Origin: Campylobacteraceae bacterium
GTDB taxonomy: Bacteria; Campylobacterota; Campylobacteria; Campylobacterales; Sulfurovaceae
Direction of reading: 5' to 3'
Assembly: GCA_027035765.1 (NCBI GenBank)
Contig: JALVUD010000024.1
Location: forward strand, 39,543 to 103,542
DNA: 64,000 bases
The position numbers were made by a program, and so were the translations under genes. Position 1 is the stretch's first letter; every line of letters begins with the position of its first letter. Below, piece by piece: positions 51,705 to 59,984 of the stretch. Below the pieces are notes generated by a model, which was given only the letters and a program-made list of their open reading frames with translations, ran no database searches and had not been told where the DNA came from.

Positions 51705-52427
51705 CTACCGGAGTTTGGTTAACGGTAGCTTACCGGGCAACAGAGGAGCGATGGCCTCTCGGGGTGCCTGGATCAGGAGCGGATGCCGACGCGGATCGAG
51801 CCAACGCATGACCTGCACCAGTTCCTTTTGCCGCATTGCGGTGCACCCCACCGTCGGTGCTCCGCCGGGTTTGCGGATGTGGAGAAAGATACAGGAGCCG
51901 GCTCCGGGGATGCGCTTCGGATTGTGGGCGACGAAGATCCCGTAGCGGTAGAGCCCGCTGGGAAATTTCATCCGTTCTGCACTGTGGTAATCCGCCGAAA
52001 CTTTCCGACGATCGACGATCCGGTTGTAGGAGCGGGAGCGGGGATCATCCACACAAAGGCTGAAACGCGTCATACGACGGTAGGGGTAGCGGAAATCTGC
52101 CACTCCTTCTCCGAAGAGAAAGGGCAATTCAAAGATCCCAGCAGGAGAACGCTTGTCCCCTTCCCGTTTAATCGGTCCTCTTCCGGCAATCTTCCCGTCG
52201 ATCCCGCGTCCCCAGGCCATTCCGTTCCTTCCCAGGACCACCGGCACGCTCTCTCCTACCTGCCGCCAGGATTCACCACGCTTCTCCCATCGGCTGAGTA
52301 CCCCATGATTCGAACGCCAGCTGTCACTGGTGACGATCAAGAGCTGTGACGTACCTTCAGGCAGTGTTGCCGCCACGGAAATATTTACAAATATTACCAA
52401 CAGTTTCAGGAGTTTCATTTTCGTCAT
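51705..52427 (-). CDS. L,D-transpeptidase (YkuD) family protein
   Basis: 240 residues with a short signal peptide ('LLKLLVIFVNISVAATL'). The YkuD domain shows 'VPVVLGRNGMAWGRGIDGKI', 'GDKRSPAGIFELPFLFG', 'GIFVAHNPKRI', and the catalytic 'CIFLHIRKPGGAPTVGCTAM' (His and nucleophile Cys in TVGC). It may make 3-3 cross-links or attach proteins to peptidoglycan. Start ATG at 52425-52427 overlaps the cytochrome stop as ATGA. An internal in-frame ATG at 52418 is the alternative. Confidence 0.88.
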   Translation of the reverse strand: MTKMKLLKLLVIFVNISVAATLPEGTSQLLIVTSDSWRSNHGVLSRWEKRGESWRQVGESVPVVLGRNGMAWGRGIDGKIAGRGPIKREGDKRSPAGIFELPFLFGEGVADFRYPYRRMTRFSLCVDDPRSRSYNRIVDRRKVSADYHSAERMKFPSGLYRYGIFVAHNPKRIPGAGSCIFLHIRKPGGAPTVGCTAMRQKELVQVMRWLDPRRHPLLIQAPREAIAPLLPGKLPLTKLR

Positions 52428-52783
52428 TTTTTGTTATCCATCTGCTTTTTCGCCTGTTGAATGTAGCTATAAAGAGCCCGGATCTCCTCATCAGTCAGGA
52501 AGTAGCGTGGCATCACCCCTTTGCCGGCAGAGAGTGCCCGGCGTAGAGTCCGACGATCCACGTTCCGGATATCCGGCCCTCTCAACTGTACTGTTTTCCC
52601 CTCCTCCCGATACTTGGCAATCAAAGCCCCTTCTCCGTGGTCGCCGTGACAAGGGACACAGCTGACTCCACGGGGATTCTGATAGAGCATCTGACCGTAC
52701 TCGAATTCGGAGATGAAATCATCACCTCGAAGAGCGCTCATCATCAGGCCCGCACAAAGCGCTACAATGCTTACTCCTCTCAT
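52424..52783 (-). CDS. Small monoheme c-type cytochrome
   Basis: 119 residues. A signal peptide ('VSIVALCAGLMMSALRG') precedes one heme-binding CVPCH motif near residue 42 and a probable axial Met in 'SAGKGVMPRYFLTDEEIRAL', a class I cytochrome c pattern. It should be a periplasmic electron carrier. GGAGGATC precedes the ATG. The stop overlaps the L,D-transpeptidase start by 4 bp, an uncommon pairing of redox and cell-wall genes. Confidence 0.88.
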   Translation of the reverse strand: MRGVSIVALCAGLMMSALRGDDFISEFEYGQMLYQNPRGVSCVPCHGDHGEGALIAKYREEGKTVQLRGPDIRNVDRRTLRRALSAGKGVMPRYFLTDEEIRALYSYIQQAKKQMDNKK

Positions 52784-52879
52784 GATCCTCCTCTACATTT
52801 CGGTTTCGATTCGATATAATACCCCAAAAAATTTTCGGCTCCCTTCCCTGAAGGTGCGGGCGCAGAAAGCGAGAAAACG

Positions 52880-53731
52880 ATGCAACTGATCGATGGAAAG
52901 GCCCTGGCTCAGAAGATCCGCCGTGAGGTCAAAAGCGAAGTGGAGATTCTCAATCGGGAGCGGGAGATCGTCCCCGGACTGGCGGTGATCCTGGTGGGTA
53001 ACGACCCTGCCAGTCATGCCTATGTCAAAATGAAAGCCAAAGCCTGTAAAGAGGTGGGCTTCTACTCTATCGTCCATGAGATGCCCGACACCATCAGCCA
53101 GGAAGAGATCATCGCCACCATCGAAATGATGAACGCCAATCCCCGCATCGACGGAATCCTGGTCCAGCTCCCCCTTCCCGGGCACATCGATACCACCCGG
53201 ATCCTGGAGGTGATCGACCCCGCCAAGGATGTGGACGGCTTCCACCCCTACAATGTGGGCCGGCTGGTCACCAACCTGGATGCCTTCGTCCCCTGCACGC
53301 CTCTGGGGGTGATGAAGATGTTCGAAGAGTACGGTATCGAACTGCGAGGCAAGGATGTCTGCGTCGTGGGCGCCAGCAACATCGTGGGCAAGCCCATGGC
53401 TGCCCTGCTCCTCAACGCCGAAGCCACCGTCACCGTCACCCACATCTATACCAAAGATCTGGCCGCCCACACCTCCCGGGCCGATATTGTCATCGTCGGC
53501 GTGGGTGTCCCCGGCCTCATCAAGGCCGAGATGGTCAAAGAGGGCGCCGTGGTCATCGACATCGGCATCAACCGCCTTGAGGACGGCCGACTGGTCGGTG
53601 ACGTGGATTTTGAAAACGTCGCCCCCAAATGCAGCTACATCACCCCCGTCCCCGGCGGCGTCGGCCCCATGACCATCGCTATGCTCCTGAGCAACACCCT
53701 CAAAGCCGCCAAAGCCCGGGCCGCCCGATGA
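52880..53731 (+). CDS. folD: Bifunctional methylene-THF dehydrogenase/cyclohydrolase
   Basis: FolD interconverts 5,10-methylene-, methenyl- and 10-formyl-tetrahydrofolate. 283 residues. 'PGLAVILVGNDPASHAYVKM' with the catalytic YxxxK (YVKMK), 'DGILVQLPLPGHIDTTRILE', 'PAKDVDGFHPYNVGRL', 'VVGASNIVGKPMAALLL' (nucleotide loop) and 'GGVGPMTIAMLLSNTLKAA' are all present. The SD is weak. The stop overlaps lepB as ATGA. Confidence 0.96.
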   Translation: MQLIDGKALAQKIRREVKSEVEILNREREIVPGLAVILVGNDPASHAYVKMKAKACKEVGFYSIVHEMPDTISQEEIIATIEMMNANPRIDGILVQLPLPGHIDTTRILEVIDPAKDVDGFHPYNVGRLVTNLDAFVPCTPLGVMKMFEEYGIELRGKDVCVVGASNIVGKPMAALLLNAEATVTVTHIYTKDLAAHTSRADIVIVGVGVPGLIKAEMVKEGAVVIDIGINRLEDGRLVGDVDFENVAPKCSYITPVPGGVGPMTIAMLLSNTLKAAKARAAR

Positions 53732-54690
53732 AAAAATTTGCCCGCGGACTCTACCGCTTCTCCAGTTCCTGGACCGGGACGATTATCATCGTCCTGCTGC
53801 TGATCTTTTTCGTCGCCCAGTCTTTCGTTATCCCCAGCGGCTCCATGAAGCGCACTCTGCTCATCGGCGACTTTCTCTTCGCCAAAAAGTTCAGCTACGG
53901 TGTGCCGCTGCCAGAAATGCCCTGGCTGGGCATCAAACTTCTCCCGGATTTCCGCGGCGACGGTCACCTGATCGACGGTCCCCGTCCCCAGCGGGGCGAT
54001 ATCGTCATCTTCTACGTCCCCAAAGACCGCAAGACCCATTTTGTCAAGCGCTGTGTTGCCGTAGGCGGAGACGAGATTCTCTACTACAACAAGCACCTGC
54101 TGATCCACTTCCATGAAGGGGACGAGTGGATCCGCAGCCACTACCCGGCCAAAAAGATCGTCACGGTCCTGGACAAACTCTGGGTGGTCAACCCCTACCG
54201 TGAGAAGTACCCCGGGATCCAGTACCGTCCCGAGTACAACGGCAACAGCTTCCTGATGCTACTCTACCGCACGCCCCAGGTGGATATGAAGCCGCTCTAT
54301 CTTCCGGCGCTCAAAGCTCCGGCCTACTCTCTGGGAGGCACCCCGGTCAATGTCTTTTACAAAAAGGTCGAGCCGGATCACTACTATATGATGGGGGACA
54401 ACCGGGACAACTCCGAGGACAGTCGCTTCTGGGGCTCGGTCCCCTACAGCCTCATCATCGGCAAGCCCTGGGTGATCTACTTCAGCCTCGAATACCGCAG
54501 CTACGAGCGGGTCTATCAGGGCATCGGCGGCGGCCGGGACCATCAGGCCCTGCGCCAGGTCTGCGGCGACCTGCCCCTGGGATCCGAGGAGTGCAAAGCC
54601 GCCTGGAACCGCCACCGCTTTACCGTCCGCTGGGACCGTGTGGGCCGCAATATCGACACCTTCCAGTACGAAGTCCCCAGGGATGACTGA
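53728..54690 (+). CDS. lepB: Signal peptidase I
   Basis: LepB removes Sec signal peptides at the outer face of the inner membrane. 320 residues. One N-terminal anchor ('IIIVLLLIFFVAQSFVIPSG') leads into box B with the catalytic Ser ('IPSGSMKRTL'), then 'THFVKRCVAVGGDEI' (catalytic Lys) and 'YYMMGDNRDNSEDSRFWGSV' (box E). A long insert (about 130-235) between Lys and box E is typical of this lineage. It overlaps folD (ATGA) and the M50 protease gene (TGATG). Confidence 0.95.
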   Translation: MKKFARGLYRFSSSWTGTIIIVLLLIFFVAQSFVIPSGSMKRTLLIGDFLFAKKFSYGVPLPEMPWLGIKLLPDFRGDGHLIDGPRPQRGDIVIFYVPKDRKTHFVKRCVAVGGDEILYYNKHLLIHFHEGDEWIRSHYPAKKIVTVLDKLWVVNPYREKYPGIQYRPEYNGNSFLMLLYRTPQVDMKPLYLPALKAPAYSLGGTPVNVFYKKVEPDHYYMMGDNRDNSEDSRFWGSVPYSLIIGKPWVIYFSLEYRSYERVYQGIGGGRDHQALRQVCGDLPLGSEECKAAWNRHRFTVRWDRVGRNIDTFQYEVPRDD

Positions 54691-55340
54691 TGAGTGAACT
54701 GGAAATTCTCAAAATCATCGCCTCCATCCTGGCCCTGGTCATCTCGGTGGTGGGCCACGAGATCATGCACGGCTGGGTCGCCTATCGCTACGGGGACATG
54801 ACCGCCAAATCCCTGGGGCGCCTCAGTATCAACCCCCTCCGTCATATCGATCCGGTGGGAACGATCCTGGTTCCGGGGCTGCTCTACGCGATGCACGCGC
54901 CTTTTCTCTTCGGCTGGGCCAAGCCGGTGCCTATCGATATGAATACGGTCCTGCGTAACGGCGGATACGGTGCCGCCGTCGCCGTCAGCCTCGCCGGCAT
55001 CACCTACAACTTCGTCCTCGCGGCCCTGGCGGCGACCCTGCTGCCTCTGGCCTGGCCTCCCCAGACGCTGGTCGGCGCCTTCGTCTATCTCTTCCTGGCC
55101 CAAAGCGTCATGATCAATGTGGTTCTGGGGGTCTTCAACCTCTGGCCCATTCCGCCCCTCGACGGTTCCCAGGCTCTGCGTTTCTTCGCCGCCAAGATGG
55201 GATGGAGAGGCTTCGTTGAATCCTACGAAAAGATCTACCCCTACGGAATGATCCTACTTTTTGCCATCCTCTTCACCCCCCTGGCCGATATCCTCTTCGC
55301 CCCGGTGGGCTGGATTCTCAAGTTTCTCATTCCGGGGTAA
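54690..55340 (+). CDS. Site-2 protease-type M50 membrane metalloprotease
   Basis: 216 residues with about five membrane helices. The zinc site 'SVVGHEIMHGWVAYRYGD' (HExxH) and the third-ligand region 'NLWPIPPLDGSQALRFF' (NxxPxxPLDG) are in place, plus 'FLFGWAKPVPID'. It lacks a PDZ domain, so it belongs to the short YwhC-like group rather than RseP. The substrate is unknown. One base overlaps lepB (TGATG), so two membrane proteases are co-translated with folD. Confidence 0.92.
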   Translation: MSELEILKIIASILALVISVVGHEIMHGWVAYRYGDMTAKSLGRLSINPLRHIDPVGTILVPGLLYAMHAPFLFGWAKPVPIDMNTVLRNGGYGAAVAVSLAGITYNFVLAALAATLLPLAWPPQTLVGAFVYLFLAQSVMINVVLGVFNLWPIPPLDGSQALRFFAAKMGWRGFVESYEKIYPYGMILLFAILFTPLADILFAPVGWILKFLIPG

Positions 55341-55400
55341 ACAATGACAACGCTTCCTCTAACAATTGAGTACTCTGAAAAACCGGAACAACTCCTCTCC

Positions 55401-55520
55401 GTCATCCTGAACCTGATTCAGGATCCACAGCTCATAAATCAGTTACTCGTTACTCGTTACTCGTTACTAGTTTCTATTTTTTCCCAATCCCTCATTCCTC
55501 ATTCCTCATTCTCAAAAAGG
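55401..55520. repeat. Dispersed repeat unit (copy 4) and short tandem repeats
   Basis: GTCATCCTGAACCTGATTCA... (55401-55427) is one unit of the inverted-repeat family. It is followed by three TACTCGT-like tandem units (about 55444-55470) and CATTCCT tandem units (about 55493-55512). No gene fits in 55341-55528. Confidence 0.65.
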
Positions 55521-55528
55521 AGCAAATA

Positions 55529-55981
55529 ATGAAATTCTACATCGCTACCGACCACGCCGGTTTCCACTACAAAGATCAGGTCAAAGAGTATGTCCGTTCC
55601 AAAGGCCACGAGATCATCGATCTGGGACCCGAGACCGCCGATCGGGTGGATTATCCCGATTATGGCCGCAAATGCGCCGAAGCGGTCAAAGCCGATCCCG
55701 GCAGTTTCGGGATCATCATCTGCGGCACCGGCATCGGCATCTCCATGGCCGCCAACAAGGTCCCCGGCATCCGGGCGGCACTTTGCCACGACGCCTATAC
55801 CGCCACCATGGCCCGCGCCCACAACAACGCCCAGATCCTCGCCTTTGGCGAGCGGGTCGTAGGCATGGGTGTGGTCCAGAGTATGATCGACGCCTTCATC
55901 GCTACCGAGTTCGAGGGCGGCCGCCACGAACGGCGTGTCGAAAAGATCGACGCCATCGACGAAGAGTACAAGTGTAAGTAA
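55529..55981 (+). CDS. rpiB: Ribose-5-phosphate isomerase B
   Basis: RpiB interconverts ribose-5-phosphate and ribulose-5-phosphate. 150 residues. 'FYIATDHAGFHYKDQVKEYV', 'VDYPDYGRKCAEAVKA', the active Cys loop 'IIICGTGIGISMAANKVPGI' and 'AHNNAQILAFGERVVG' are diagnostic of RpiB/LacAB. AAAAAGGAG lies 7 nt before the ATG. Single gene between two repeat regions. Confidence 0.95.
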   Translation: MKFYIATDHAGFHYKDQVKEYVRSKGHEIIDLGPETADRVDYPDYGRKCAEAVKADPGSFGIIICGTGIGISMAANKVPGIRAALCHDAYTATMARAHNNAQILAFGERVVGMGVVQSMIDAFIATEFEGGRHERRVEKIDAIDEEYKCK

Positions 55982-56017
55982 GACCTTCCGGAACTAAGAA
56001 TACATTCCCAACTAATC

Positions 56018-56041
56018 GGACGCGAATAAATTCTCGCGTCC
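56018..56041. terminator. Hairpin after rpiB
   Basis: GGACGCGA and TCGCGTCC form an 8-bp perfect stem with an 8-nt loop, followed by TTTCCG. It is 37 bp after rpiB. A weak T-run makes termination plausible but not sure. Confidence 0.5.
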
Positions 56042-56102
56042 TTTCCGTCGCCCGTCCTCCCCGACTGAGCTCAAACGACAAACGACGCATATGTTTCCGG
56101 AA

Positions 56103-56120
56103 CCGGGAATTCATTCCCGG
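56103..56120. repeat. Short perfect hairpin, REP-like
   Basis: CCGGGAAT-TC-ATTCCCGG, directly abutting the stop codon of the ABC permease. It may serve as that operon's terminator or be a dispersed palindrome like those at 3928 and 30752. Confidence 0.55.
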
Positions 56121-57095
56121 CTACGCCATTCCCCCCTTGAGCTTCATCCGCTTCTCCACCCGGTGCCCGACGAAGGAGAGAATCGAAGTAATCAGGAAAT
56201 AGAGTGCCGCAACGGTCAGCCAGGTCTCGAAAGGGCTAAAGGTATTGGCAACGATCTCCCGCCCTACTTTGGTCAGGTCCGTAATGGAGATGACGGAGAC
56301 CAGTGACGAGTCTTTGACCAGAGAGATCATCTCCCCCACCAGTGCAGGCAATGCGCGCTTCAGTGCCTGGGGCATCACGATGTAGCTCATGGTCTGAACA
56401 TAGTTCATCCCCAGGGATTTGGCCGCTTCGTACTGACCACGATCGATAGACTGAATCGCTCCCCGGAGGACTTCGGCGATATAGGCGCCGTAGAAAAGCC
56501 CCAGGGACATCGCCCCCGCATAGAAGCGCGGCATTTCGAAGATCGTGGCGATAATGAAATAGAAGATAAAGATCTGCACCAGCAGCGGCGTTCCCCGGAT
56601 CACGGTGATGTAGGCGGTGGCGATATACTGAAGCATCGGATATTTGCTGATCCGCATAAAGGCGAGTAAGACTGCGATGGAAAAGGCCAGCAGCGCCCCC
56701 AATGCCGAGATCTTGAGGGTAACGACGAGGCCGTTGATCAGCGGTCCCGGCGCCCAGTGCTTCGTCTCGGCGAGAGCGTCCCCTTCATAGACCTCTTCTC
56801 CGTCTTTCACGGCGGGATGATAGCCTTTGGGAAGTTCATAAACTTTTTTCTCCCCTTCGCTGGAGTTGATGAGAATGAGGCGATTGCCTTCGATTTTTAC
56901 TATCCCGTCAAAATCGGCGGGAATCGTCTCCACCTTCTCATAGGCGAAATACTTCGGAACGCTGTTCCATTTCCAGGAGTAGTTCATTTTGGTCGCGGCG
57001 AAGAAGAGCCCCAGAGCCAGCATCAGATAGAAGAGTGCCGCACCGATCTTTCCGAACGCCGGGCTCTCCAGGAGCCCTCCTTTCTGCCGCGGCAT
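56121..57095 (-). CDS. Polar amino-acid ABC transporter permease
   Basis: A 324-residue HisM/GlnP-type permease. A first membrane helix (about 15-40) is followed by an unusually long periplasmic loop (about 45-120), then four to five helices with 'TVIRGTPLLVQIFIFYFIIA' and the EAA loop 'YEAAKSLGMNYVQTMSYIVM', which docks the ATPase. It should form a homodimeric pore, as no second permease is present. ATG at 57093-57095, 2 bp after the binding-protein stop; an in-frame upstream start inside that gene is rejected. Confidence 0.9.
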   Translation of the reverse strand: MPRQKGGLLESPAFGKIGAALFYLMLALGLFFAATKMNYSWKWNSVPKYFAYEKVETIPADFDGIVKIEGNRLILINSSEGEKKVYELPKGYHPAVKDGEEVYEGDALAETKHWAPGPLINGLVVTLKISALGALLAFSIAVLLAFMRISKYPMLQYIATAYITVIRGTPLLVQIFIFYFIIATIFEMPRFYAGAMSLGLFYGAYIAEVLRGAIQSIDRGQYEAAKSLGMNYVQTMSYIVMPQALKRALPALVGEMISLVKDSSLVSVISITDLTKVGREIVANTFSPFETWLTVAALYFLITSILSFVGHRVEKRMKLKGGMA

Positions 57096-57097
57096 GG

Positions 57098-57907
57098 TTA
57101 CTGAACCCTCTTGAGCCAGGCGCTGTCGATCATCCATTTTTTGTAGATCTTGTCGTAGCGTCCGTCATGTTTGATCTGATAGAGGAAGTTGTTGAGCCAA
57201 TTGAGGAAGTCGGGATCCCCTTTACGAACCGCCCAGCCGAAGGGTTCGAAGGTCAGGTCTTTGTCCCAGTGGACGATGCCGTGACCTTTACCCTTTTTGG
57301 CCATGAAGAGTACGTTGTAGGGCTTGTCATAGATGAAAACGTCAGCTTTGCCGTTGAGGACCTCCTGTGCAGCGTCGGCCTCGGTCTCGAAAGTCCGGAT
57401 CTTGGCCTTTTTGAACATTTTGCGTGCCGCGATCTCCCCGGTGACCCCCAGCTTGGTGACGATGGTGATATCAGGACGGTCCAGCTCTTTCCAGGTTTTG
57501 TATTTGTCGGCGATCTCTTTGCGCAAAATCAGAGTCTGACCGGCAGAAATGTAGGGGTGGGAGAAATTGACCTTGAGGTTCCGCTTCTGTGTCATGGTCA
57601 TTCCCGAGGCGATCATGTCGTATTTTCGGGTCAGCAGTCCGGCGATGATCCCATCCCAGGCGGTGGGGACCAGCTTGAGTTTGACCCCCATCTCTTTGGC
57701 CATGAGGCGCACCATATCCACGTCGAATCCGATGATATTGCCCTTTTTGTCTTTCATCTCAAAAGGCATATAACCGGGTTCCAGCCCTACCCGAAGCTCA
57801 CCGCGCTTGATGATTTCGTTGAGGGTCGACTTCTCCCAGAGCTGGGGATCGTCAGCCATCGCCGTAATGTTGAAGAGCACCAGCAGTGCCAACAAGATCT
57901 TTTTCAT
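57098..57907 (-). CDS. Amino-acid ABC transporter substrate-binding protein
   Basis: A 269-residue periplasmic SBP_bac_3 protein. Signal peptide 'ILLALLVLFNITAMADDP', then 'GELRVGLEPGYMPFEMKDKK', 'GFDVDMVRLMAKEMGVKLKL', 'AWDGIIAGLLTRKYDMIASG' and 'EPFGWAVRKGDPDFLNWLNN'. The Arg/Asp ligands for an alpha-amino acid are in the expected places, but the exact substrate is not predictable. AGGAGAATGAA precedes the ATG. Upstream of the permease, 139 bp downstream of the ATPase gene; all on one strand. Confidence 0.92.
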   Translation of the reverse strand: MKKILLALLVLFNITAMADDPQLWEKSTLNEIIKRGELRVGLEPGYMPFEMKDKKGNIIGFDVDMVRLMAKEMGVKLKLVPTAWDGIIAGLLTRKYDMIASGMTMTQKRNLKVNFSHPYISAGQTLILRKEIADKYKTWKELDRPDITIVTKLGVTGEIAARKMFKKAKIRTFETEADAAQEVLNGKADVFIYDKPYNVLFMAKKGKGHGIVHWDKDLTFEPFGWAVRKGDPDFLNWLNNFLYQIKHDGRYDKIYKKWMIDSAWLKRVQ

Positions 57908-58045
57908 TTCATTCTCCTGATTGATTTGCGATCATATGATTCGACTCCGCTTTCGCGAAGCACCGCCATGAAAAGACCTCCAAAGATTCATCAAACCCTT
58001 GAAGCTCCCTTCCTTCATCTTCCATCCGCCCACTTCAACCTTCCA

Positions 58046-58792
58046 TCAATGCGTCAGGATCTCTTTGAGGAACTTCTTCGCCCGTTCGCTCTTGGGCCGT
58101 TCGAAGAACTCGGTAGGAGTATCTTCTTCGATGATCACCCCTTCGTCCATGAAGACGATCCGATCCCCCACTTCTTTGGCAAATCCCATTTCGTGAGTGA
58201 CGCAGACGATAGTGTAGTTCTCTTTGGCAAGATCCCGCATGACATCCAGCACTCCACCGATCATCTCGGGGTCCAGGGCACTGGTGGGTTCGTCGAAAAG
58301 GATGATCTTCGGTTCCATGGCCAGGGTCCGGGCGATGGCCACCCGCTGCTTCTGTCCACCGCTCAGCGCCCCGGGATAATCATGGGCCTTATGGGCCAGA
58401 CCCACCCGCTCCAGGAGCTGCATCGCCCGCTCCTCCGCCTCTTTTTTCGGTCGCTTCTTCACCTTGTTCTGAGCGATTGTGATATTTTCTAATATGGTCA
58501 AATGGGGGAAGAGATTGAAATGCTGAAAAACCATCCCTGCCTCGGCGCGGATTTTGTTGATATCAGCCTTCCTGTCGTAAAGATCCTCCCCATCCACTAC
58601 GATCCGGCCGTCGTCGATCTCCTCCAGGCGGTTGATGCAGCGGATCAGGGTCGATTTGCCGCTACCGCTGGGGCCGCAGATGACGACTATATCTCCTTTT
58701 TGGACCTGGAAGTCGATATCTTTGAGTGCATGAAAATCCCCATAATATTTGTTGACCTTCTCCATGAGGATCATCGGTGTCTCCTGCTGCAT
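58046..58792 (-). CDS. Amino-acid ABC transporter ATPase (GlnQ-like)
   Basis: 248 residues. '[20 protein letters not shown]' (Walker A), '[20 protein letters not shown]' (Q-loop), '[20 protein letters not shown]' (signature), '[19 protein letters not shown]' (Walker B) and '[13 protein letters not shown]' (H-loop) are the polar amino-acid type. ATG at 58790-58792 follows GGGAGG with 5-nt spacing; ATG at 58774 with AGGAG is the alternative. The frame stays open 5' into the 58.9-kb repeat, but that part is not coding-like for this family. First gene of the transporter locus. Confidence 0.93.
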   Translation of the reverse strand: MQQETPMILMEKVNKYYGDFHALKDIDFQVQKGDIVVICGPSGSGKSTLIRCINRLEEIDDGRIVVDGEDLYDRKADINKIRAEAGMVFQHFNLFPHLTILENITIAQNKVKKRPKKEAEERAMQLLERVGLAHKAHDYPGALSGGQKQRVAIARTLAMEPKIILFDEPTSALDPEMIGGVLDVMRDLAKENYTIVCVTHEMGFAKEVGDRIVFMDEGVIIEEDTPTEFFERPKSERAKKFLKEILTH

Positions 58793-58904
58793 ATATCCTC
58801 CCGATTTCTCTGGCTTCATTTTACCCAAACCATGCAGAGGAAAGTGTGTCAGATATATCGGTACTCGGTGTGTAGAGGTGTCGGAGAGAAGCGCAGGCGC
58901 ACTT

Positions 58905-58979
58905 GGAAAGTGCATCGAGCATTCGTTCCGATCGCCTATGCCGCCGATAATCGATGTAGATGACATACTAGCCGATGCC
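58905..58979. repeat. Dispersed element shared with 33.5 kb
   Basis: GAAAGTGCATC, spacer, then CGCCTATGCCGCCGATAATC and GATGTAGATGACATACTAGC. It is the diverged partner of 33526-33606. It occupies the divergent gap (58793-59075) between the ABC ATPase and the DMT permease, about 100 bp from each start, so it may affect their promoters. A 6-bp hairpin GCACTT-GGA-AAGTGC overlaps its left end. Confidence 0.6.
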
Positions 58980-59075
58980 TGGTTTGGGTTTTTGCTAGCT
59001 TATCTAAAAATTGGTATGATGGGGGCGCAATTGAAGTAAAAATTACAATTATTTTATTAATATGGATTAATATAA

Positions 59076-59951
59076 ATGCAAAATGGCCGACTTCGCCTCC
59101 TGGCGGATATTTCACTCCTCTCCGTGGCGATCATCTGGGGAGCCACTTTCGTCGTGGTCAAAGAGTCCATCGAGACCACCCCGGTCTTCGCCTACCTCTT
59201 CCTCCGATTCGGGCTGGCCTTTCTCGTGCTGCTCCCCTGGGTTATCAGCCGGAGGGAACGCATCGACCGGCGGGTCATCCGCAGCGGCCTGCTGCTGGGA
59301 ATTCTCTATTTCGGCGCCTTCGGGACCCAGACCCTGGGCCTCAGCACTATCGATGCCTCACTCTCCGCCTTTCTCACCGGACTCTATGTCATCTTCGTCC
59401 CTCTCATCGCCTGGCTGATCTTTCGCCGGCAACCCGGGCGTTTCGCCCTCTATGCTTCGGTCATTGCCCTGGGAGGCCTCTGGCTGCTCACCTCCCCTGC
59501 CGGAGACTTCCGACAGCTTCAGCTGGGCACCGGCGAATGGCTGACGATCCTCTGTGCCCTGCTCTTCGCCCTGCACATCATCGCCACCGACCACTTCACC
59601 CGCCTCTACGACACCGTACTGCTGGTAGGGATCCAACTCTTGACCGTCTCTTTTCTGAGCGCACTGACCTCCGAACTGACAGAACCTTTCACCTGGCCGC
59701 CTCGCTGGAGTTCCTCTTTGATCGTTTCACTGCTGATTACCGGAATACTGGCCACTGCCTACGCTCTGTTCATCCAGACCAAAATGCAGCGCTACACCAC
59801 CCCGACCCGCACGGCGATTATCTTCGCCATGGAACCTGTCAGTGCAGCATTGTTCGGCATCTTGTGGGCCGGTGAACATTTGACACTGTTACAAGGTATC
59901 GGAGGGGTTTTGATCGTCGCTGCGATGCTCCTGGCGGAGCTGCGACGCTGA
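59076..59951 (+). CDS. EamA/DMT-family permease
   Basis: 291 residues with ten predicted membrane helices and two EamA repeats: first 'SVAIIWGATFVVVKESIETT' (about 12-135), second 'ILCALLFALHIIATDHFTRL' (about 150-285), ending 'GGVLIVAAMLLAEL'. The family exports amino acids or other metabolites; the substrate is unknown. The ATG has only a distant GGA in an AT-rich leader (TATTAATATGGATTAATATA). Single gene, convergent with the adhesin. Confidence 0.9.
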   Translation: MQNGRLRLLADISLLSVAIIWGATFVVVKESIETTPVFAYLFLRFGLAFLVLLPWVISRRERIDRRVIRSGLLLGILYFGAFGTQTLGLSTIDASLSAFLTGLYVIFVPLIAWLIFRRQPGRFALYASVIALGGLWLLTSPAGDFRQLQLGTGEWLTILCALLFALHIIATDHFTRLYDTVLLVGIQLLTVSFLSALTSELTEPFTWPPRWSSSLIVSLLITGILATAYALFIQTKMQRYTTPTRTAIIFAMEPVSAALFGILWAGEHLTLLQGIGGVLIVAAMLLAELRR

Positions 59952-59984
59952 GAAAGAGGTTTTCCGATCAGGGCAAAACCCCGA

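Noticed and set aside
58793..58966. In-frame 5' extension of the GlnQ-like ATPase (58 extra codons)
   Set aside because: It has no family resemblance, runs through the 58.9-kb repeat, and a good SD sits before the ATG at 58792.
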